Of a stretch of DNA of 52,448 nucleotides, positions 48,767-52,448 are shown in pieces. Each line of letters opens with the position of its first letter. The stretch's first letter is position 1. This stretch comes from Streptomyces jumonjinensis (lineage in GTDB: Bacteria; Actinomycetota; Actinomycetes; Streptomycetales; Streptomycetaceae), in NCBI RefSeq assembly GCF_009600885.1, contig NZ_VCLA01000192.1, positions 136,451-188,898 on the forward strand, written 5' to 3'. The position numbers and the translations under genes are program-made. The notes beneath the pieces were generated by a model. That model was not told the DNA's origin. It did not search any database and saw only the letters and a program-made list of their open reading frames with translations.

Positions 48767-48957
48767 GGGTTTCCTCGGCTCGTAGGGCCGCCGGCTTCTG
48801 ACCGACGGCGAATGCCCGACAACACTCCCAGCGTAGACACCCCGGCCCGCATCCGGGCTCGGTGCTCCGCCGACTCGTGGCCTGGGGCAGGATGGACGCC
48901 ACCTGGTACGTACGCGTCATGCGCTCACGTACTGAAGACAACCGCTGGAGACGCCTG

Positions 48958-50085
48958 GTGAGTTCCCCAGATCCGCAGGTTCGCGGAGCGCGAAACCGCT
49001 CAACCCCGTCGTCCGGCGACGGGCCGCAAGGACGCGGCCCCGTGGTCGCGGTCACGGGCGCCGCCACCGGCACCGGCGAGCTGCTCGCCCGGCGGCTGGC
49101 CGCGTCCGACGAGGTCAAGCAGGTGATCGCGATCGACGAGCGCCGGGGCGAGGTCTCCGAGGCGCAGTGGCACATTCTCGACGTCCGCGACCCGGCGATC
49201 GCCGAGAAACTGCGCGGAGTCGATGTGGTGGTGCATCTGGCGCTCGATCTCGACCTGGAGAGCGACGACGCGGCCCGTACCGCGTACAACGTACGGGGGA
49301 CGCAGACCGTACTCACCGCGGCGGCGGCAGCCGGTGTGCGCCGGGTGGTTCTGTGCACCTCCGCCATGGTCTACGGGGCGCTGCCCGAGAACGACATCCC
49401 GCTCTCGGAGGACGCCGAGCTGCGCGCCACAGCCGAGGCCACCGGTGTCGGTGATCTGCTGGAGATCGAGCGTCTCGGCCGCCGGGCCCCGCGCGCCCAC
49501 CCGGGGCTCAATGTGACGGTGGTAAGGCCCGCCATCCTGGTGGGCGGCACTGACACCGCGCTCACCCGCTACTTCGAGTCACCACGGCTTCTGGTGGTCG
49601 CCGGATCGCGTCCGACCTGGCAGTTCTGCCATGTCGACGACCTGGTGAGCGCTCTGGAGTACGCGGCCCTGGAGAAGGTCGAGGGCGAGCTCGCCGTGGG
49701 CTGCGACGGCTGGCTGGAGCAGGAGGAGATCGAGGAGCTCAGCGGCATCAGACGGATGGAGCTGCCCTCCGCCGTGGCCCTGGGGGCCGCCGCCAGGCTC
49801 CATCGCATCGGTCTCACCCCGTCTCCGGCCGGGGATCTCGCCTACACCATGCATCCCTGGGTGGTGAGCGTCAGCCGTCTCCATGACGCGGGCTGGCGAC
49901 CGCGCTGGACGAACGAGGGGGTGCTCGCCGCGCTGCTCGAAGAGGTGGAGGGCCGCCATACCGTCGCGGGCCGCCGGCTGGGCCGCAAGGACGCCACCGC
50001 GGCGGGCGCGGCGGGCGCCACGGTCGCCCTGCTCGGCACGGCCGCGCTGGTACGCCGGGCCCGCAAGGCACGCCGACGGCTGTAG
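48958..50085 (+). CDS. NAD-dependent epimerase/SDR-family protein
   Basis: A 375-residue extended SDR. The Rossmann motif GAATGTGE (in VVAVTGAATGTGELLARRL) starts at about residue 36; IDERRG marks cofactor specificity and WHILDVRDP follows. LCTSAMVYGALPENDIPLSE contains a Ser and Tyr, but the usual YxxxK catalytic pair is not obvious, so it may be a binding or regulatory SDR. A C-terminal Ala/Gly membrane-like or amphipathic helix (AGAAGATVALLGTAALVRRA) ends the protein in a basic tail. The GTG at 48,958 has GGAG eleven bases upstream; an ATG at 48,892 and a TTG further up are less likely. Divergent from the zincin gene. Confidence 0.88.
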   Translation: MSSPDPQVRGARNRSTPSSGDGPQGRGPVVAVTGAATGTGELLARRLAASDEVKQVIAIDERRGEVSEAQWHILDVRDPAIAEKLRGVDVVVHLALDLDLESDDAARTAYNVRGTQTVLTAAAAAGVRRVVLCTSAMVYGALPENDIPLSEDAELRATAEATGVGDLLEIERLGRRAPRAHPGLNVTVVRPAILVGGTDTALTRYFESPRLLVVAGSRPTWQFCHVDDLVSALEYAALEKVEGELAVGCDGWLEQEEIEELSGIRRMELPSAVALGAAARLHRIGLTPSPAGDLAYTMHPWVVSVSRLHDAGWRPRWTNEGVLAALLEEVEGRHTVAGRRLGRKDATAAGAAGATVALLGTAALVRRARKARRRL

Positions 50086-50205
50086 CCCCGGCCGGTCGGG
50101 TCTCCCGGGGCCCCGGGACCCGGGAGCGCTGGGGGACCTGACGTGCGAGGCGTACGAGCCGTACTGGGCGTACGAGGCCCTCTGCCCACTGTCAGTGGCA
50201 TACGG

Positions 50206-50211
50206 CACGAT
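50206..50211 (+). promoter_or_regulatory. -10-like CACGAT, leaderless start of moaE
   Basis: CACGAT ends 6 nt before the moaE ATG at 50,218; no ribosome site. Confidence 0.35.
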
Positions 50212-50217
50212 GGGGTC

Positions 50218-50676
50218 ATGGGCAACCGATACGACCATCCGGGTGAGCAGACGGCTCAGGATCCGATCCGTCTGCTCGCCGTCCGTGACGCTCCGCTCTC
50301 CGTCGACGAGATCCTCGCGGCCGTGGGCGACGACGCCGCGGGCGGCACCGCGCTCTTCGTCGGCACCGTGCGCGATCACGACGGCGGCGTCGATGTGGCG
50401 TCCCTCGGTTACTCCTGTCATCCGACCGCGGAGGCGGAGATGCGCCGAATAGCCGAAGGCGTCGCCGCGAAGTTCCCGGTGCGGGCGCTGGCGGCCGTCC
50501 ACCGAGTGGGGGATCTGAGGGTGGGGGACCTGGCGGTCGTGGCAGCGGTGGCGTGCGCCCATCGGGGTGAGGCCTTCGACGCCTGCCGGCAGCTGATCGA
50601 CGACCTCAAGCGCGAGGTCCCGATCTGGAAGCACCAGACCTTCGCCGACGGAACAGAGGAGTGGGTGGGCGCGTAG
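50218..50676 (+). CDS. moaE: Molybdopterin synthase catalytic subunit MoaE
   Basis: A 152-residue MoaE. Family hallmarks: GGTALFVGTVRDHDGGVDV, LGYSCHPTAEAEMRRIAEGV, VAAVHRVGDLRVGDLAVVAAV (core AVHRVGDLRVGD), AHRGEAFDACRQLIDDLKREVPIWKHQTF with the catalytic Lys of the IWK motif. MoaE inserts sulfur from MoaD into precursor Z to form molybdopterin. No moaD is adjacent; MoeZ at 16,467-17,645 would regenerate the MoaD thiocarboxylate, so the two ends of the window contribute to one pathway. The ATG at 50,218 lacks a ribosome site and is preceded by CACGAT. Confidence 0.95.
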   Translation: MGNRYDHPGEQTAQDPIRLLAVRDAPLSVDEILAAVGDDAAGGTALFVGTVRDHDGGVDVASLGYSCHPTAEAEMRRIAEGVAAKFPVRALAAVHRVGDLRVGDLAVVAAVACAHRGEAFDACRQLIDDLKREVPIWKHQTFADGTEEWVGA

Positions 50677-50804
50677 CGCCTCGTTGGGGGGCGGTGGTCG
50701 GGTGACAGAGGGGTGGGTGGCGCGTAGTGCCTCGTTGGGGGGCGGTGGTCGGGCGACGGGTGGGCGGGTGGGCGCGTAGCGCCTCGTTGGGGGGTGGTGG
50801 TCGG
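50651..50804. repeat. 51-bp tandem triplication starting in the moaE 3' end
   Basis: Three near-identical units at 50,651-50,701, 50,702-50,752 and 50,753-50,804. Each contains GTGGGTGG...CGCGTAG, GCCTCGTTGGGG and GGTGGTGGTCGG-like segments. The first unit includes the last eight codons and stop of moaE, so the gene end has been copied downstream as non-coding repeats. Confidence 0.88.
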
Positions 50805-50968
50805 GTACCGGCTCGCACCGTCGTTCGGGGGATGGGGGGTGGCTGAAACCCGTATGGGAGCCAAGCGCCCGATTTGCGTAACCGCCCCCCTGCCGTGAGC
50901 GTTGAACTGGCAGATGGCTAATCTGCTGATCACTCAGTTGCGTTCGCTCATGGGGTAGGGAGGTCGCG

Positions 50969-51142
50969 ATGGCAGCGCTCGCCTGGTTGTTGATTCCGCT
51001 TTTCGCCGTTGTCGGTGCTGCGATATGGGGCGGCTGGGCCGCACGGAACCGGACGACCGGGGATGTGGCCGAGCTGGCCGGATACGCGCGGTTTCGCGAC
51101 GCGATGGAGAAGACCGGTTCCGGTAACAGCCCCACCGAGTAG
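50969..51142 (+). CDS. 57-residue single-pass membrane protein
   Basis: A small ORF starting MAALAWLLIPLFAVVGAAIW, whose first 24 residues form one hydrophobic transmembrane helix. The short cytoplasmic tail reads GGWAARNRTTGDVAELAGYA then RFRDAMEKTGSGNSPTE. A clear ribosome site (GGGAGG) lies six bases before the ATG, and the codons are strongly GC at the third position, supporting a real gene despite its size. It sits between moaE and the PDZ/Lon protease, on the same strand. Function unknown; it may be an accessory of that protease (inference). Confidence 0.75.
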   Translation: MAALAWLLIPLFAVVGAAIWGGWAARNRTTGDVAELAGYARFRDAMEKTGSGNSPTE

Positions 51143-51247
51143 CGGCCCCGCCGACGTGATCTGATGCCGTCGGCCGGCCCTCCCGCGCGGCGGCCGAGCG
51201 GTCCCCGTACGGTCCGGCCCGGACAGTGCGTTGACAGCTCCGTCCCG

Positions 51248-51253
51248 TACTGT
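51248..51253 (+). promoter_or_regulatory. -10-like hexamer TACTGT, leaderless start
   Basis: TACTGT ends 6 nt before the ATG at 51,260. TTGACA at 51,231-51,236 is present but only 11 bp away, too close for a standard -35. Confidence 0.45.
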
Positions 51254-51259
51254 CGTTCC

Positions 51260-52348
51260 ATGCCACGCCGCACCGCGACGATGCTCGCCTCCACCCTGAT
51301 TTTCATCGCGCTGCTCTGTGCCGGGGTACTGATCCCCGTTCCCTACTCCGAGATGTCTCCCGGGCCCACGTTCAACACTCTCGGCAAGGCCCGGAACGAG
51401 CCGGTTCTGGAGATCTCCGGACGCAAGACCTACCCGACCACCGGTCATCTCAATATGACAACGGTCCGGGTCACCGGCGCGGAGTACCGGATGAACCTCG
51501 TCGAGACCGTCTACGGCTGGCTGGCGCACGACAATGTGGTCGTGCCGCACGACACTCTCTACCCGGACGGGAAGACCGAGGAGGAGTCGACACAGGAGAA
51601 CGCCGAGGAGTTCACCCAGTCGCAGGAAAGCGCGAAAGTGGCCGCGCTGAAGCAGCTGAAGATCCCCGTGCGGTCCCAGGTCGTCGTCTCCGCCGTCCTC
51701 AAGGACAGTCCGGCCGAGGACCGGCTGCACGCCGGTGATGTGATCCGGGCCGTGGACGGGGAGCCGGTGAAGGAGCCCGGGGACGTGGTCGAGCTGGTCA
51801 CCCGGCACAAGCCCGGCGAGGACGTCGTCTTCACCATCGTTCCGGCGAAGGAGGCCGTGGCCGCGGAGAAGGCGGACCGGGAGCCCACCGCCACCGAGAA
51901 GGTGACCGTCACCACCGCCCGCTCCGCCGACGGCAAGAAGGCGATCGTCGGCATCGAGGCCGGGACCGACCACGCCTTCCCGTTCACCATCGACATCAAT
52001 CTCGCCGATGTGGGAGGCCCGAGCGCCGGCCTGATGTTCGCGCTGGGCATTGTGGACAAACTCACTCCGGGCGATCTGACCGGCGGCGCGTTCGTGGCGG
52101 GCACCGGCACGATCGACGACGCGGGGAAGGTCGGTCCGATCGGCGGTATCGAGATGAAGCTCGTGGGGGCGCGCGAGGCGGGCGCGGAGTACTTTCTGAC
52201 CCCGAGCGACAACTGCGCGGCGGCGGCGTCGGACATCCCCGAGGGGCTGACCCTGGTGAAGGTGGACACCATCGCCGACGCGACCGCATCGCTCAAGAAG
52301 ATCGACTCGGGGGACACGGCCGGGCTCCCGAGCTGCTCGTCGAGCTGA
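51260..52348 (+). CDS. PDZ-domain Lon-like serine protease (YlbL type)
   Basis: A 362-residue membrane-anchored protease. An N-terminal membrane helix (about 8-28, MLASTLIFIALLCAGVLI) is followed by an extracytoplasmic region beginning PYSEMSPGPTFNTLG. A PDZ domain (about 140-215: VSAVLKDSPAEDRLHAGDVI, VDGEPVKEPGDV) and a C-terminal Lon S16 domain follow. The catalytic Ser255 is in GGPSAGLMFALGIVDKL and Lys300 in GGIEMKLVGAREAG, forming a complete Ser-Lys dyad. Related to Bacillus YlbL and mycobacterial Rv3194c; it degrades misfolded or regulatory membrane/secreted proteins. The ATG at 51,260 follows a -10-like box. Confidence 0.95.
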   Translation: MPRRTATMLASTLIFIALLCAGVLIPVPYSEMSPGPTFNTLGKARNEPVLEISGRKTYPTTGHLNMTTVRVTGAEYRMNLVETVYGWLAHDNVVVPHDTLYPDGKTEEESTQENAEEFTQSQESAKVAALKQLKIPVRSQVVVSAVLKDSPAEDRLHAGDVIRAVDGEPVKEPGDVVELVTRHKPGEDVVFTIVPAKEAVAAEKADREPTATEKVTVTTARSADGKKAIVGIEAGTDHAFPFTIDINLADVGGPSAGLMFALGIVDKLTPGDLTGGAFVAGTGTIDDAGKVGPIGGIEMKLVGAREAGAEYFLTPSDNCAAAASDIPEGLTLVKVDTIADATASLKKIDSGDTAGLPSCSSS

Positions 52349-52448
52349 GCCCAAGCCCGAGCCCAAGCCCTAGCCCGAGCTGAGCGGTCGGCCCGAGCGG
52401 TCGGCCCGAGCCTCAGCCGAGGACTGCGATCCGGGATGCAGGGCCGCC
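52349..52448. repeat. Short repeats after the PDZ/Lon protease
   Basis: AGCCC(A/G)AGCCC hexamer-like units (about 52,348-52,378) are followed by two copies of GAGCGGTCGGCCC (52,383-52,395 and 52,397-52,409). No gene start is visible before the right edge. Confidence 0.6.

Noticed and set aside
1..52448. CRISPR arrays, tRNA/rRNA genes, insertion sequences and biosynthetic gene clusters
   Set aside because: No regularly spaced repeats with unique spacers, no cloverleaf or rRNA sequence, no transposase, and no PKS/NRPS or similar core enzymes were seen.

Overview
The window is very GC-rich (roughly 70-75% by eye), uses GTG starts freely, and has strong third-position GC. Together with its gene families (WhiB7 with an AT-hook, DUF3107, DUF3152, AdnAB, mycoredoxin, Lon-like PDZ protease, spherulin-4, TerD/AIM24) this points to an actinomycete chromosome, most likely Streptomyces or a close relative. 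No tRNA, rRNA, CRISPR array, transposase, integrase or phage gene was seen. It reads as a core-chromosome segment.

Layout. (1) 1-5,043: the 5' part of a DEAD-box RNA helicase (runs off the left edge), a ferritin-like MiaE-type protein, a small membrane protein, DUF3107, a TetR regulator and a small acidic protein. (2) 5,264-7,810: alpha/beta hydrolase plus a DUF3152 membrane-anchored metzincin-like protein. (3) 7,866-13,883: a peptide-type ABC importer operon (lipoprotein, two permeases, one fused double ATPase) preceded by a probable leaderless 31-codon Cys-containing leader peptide and a terminator-like hairpin, i.e. a candidate attenuator. (4) 13,955-16,403: a relic of a PelF/DUF3492-type glycosyltransferase start, then an NAD-dependent epimerase and a spherulation-specific family 4 protein. 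(5) 16,467-17,645: moeZ. (6) 17,871-21,183: two paralogous secreted TAP-like peptidases. (7) 21,405-24,464: a large kinase-like/flippase membrane protein. (8) 24,644-38,219: DNA repair and nucleotide housekeeping: alkyltransferase-like protein, adnA, adnB, M20 peptidase, nudC, mycoredoxin, uvrD2. (9) 38,234-39,651: whiB7 with a ~630-nt leader holding a 109-codon uORF and an intrinsic terminator, plus a small basic protein. (10) 39,697-52,348: zinc-ribbon miniprotein, ABC1 kinase, ThiF-like protein, YgjP-type metalloprotease, a TerD-AIM24/AIM24/AIM24 cassette, NUDIX hydrolase, zincin-2 protein, SDR, moaE, a 57-aa membrane protein and the PDZ/Lon-like protease.

Much of the backbone (rhlE, ferritin-like, DUF3107, TetR, DUF3152, MoeZ, ATL, AdnAB, NudC, Mrx1/UvrD2, WhiB7, ABC1 kinase, ThiF-like, zincin-2, PDZ-Lon) follows the order I recall for the Mycobacterium tuberculosis Rv3211-to-Rv3194c region. 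This looks like an ancestral actinobacterial block with Streptomyces-type insertions.

The most interesting regulation is post-initiation: two candidate uORF/terminator attenuators (ABC importer, whiB7). In addition, about ten genes have a -10-like hexamer 6-7 nt before the start codon, suggesting leaderless mRNAs. All functions are inferred by reading the sequence; no database search was run.
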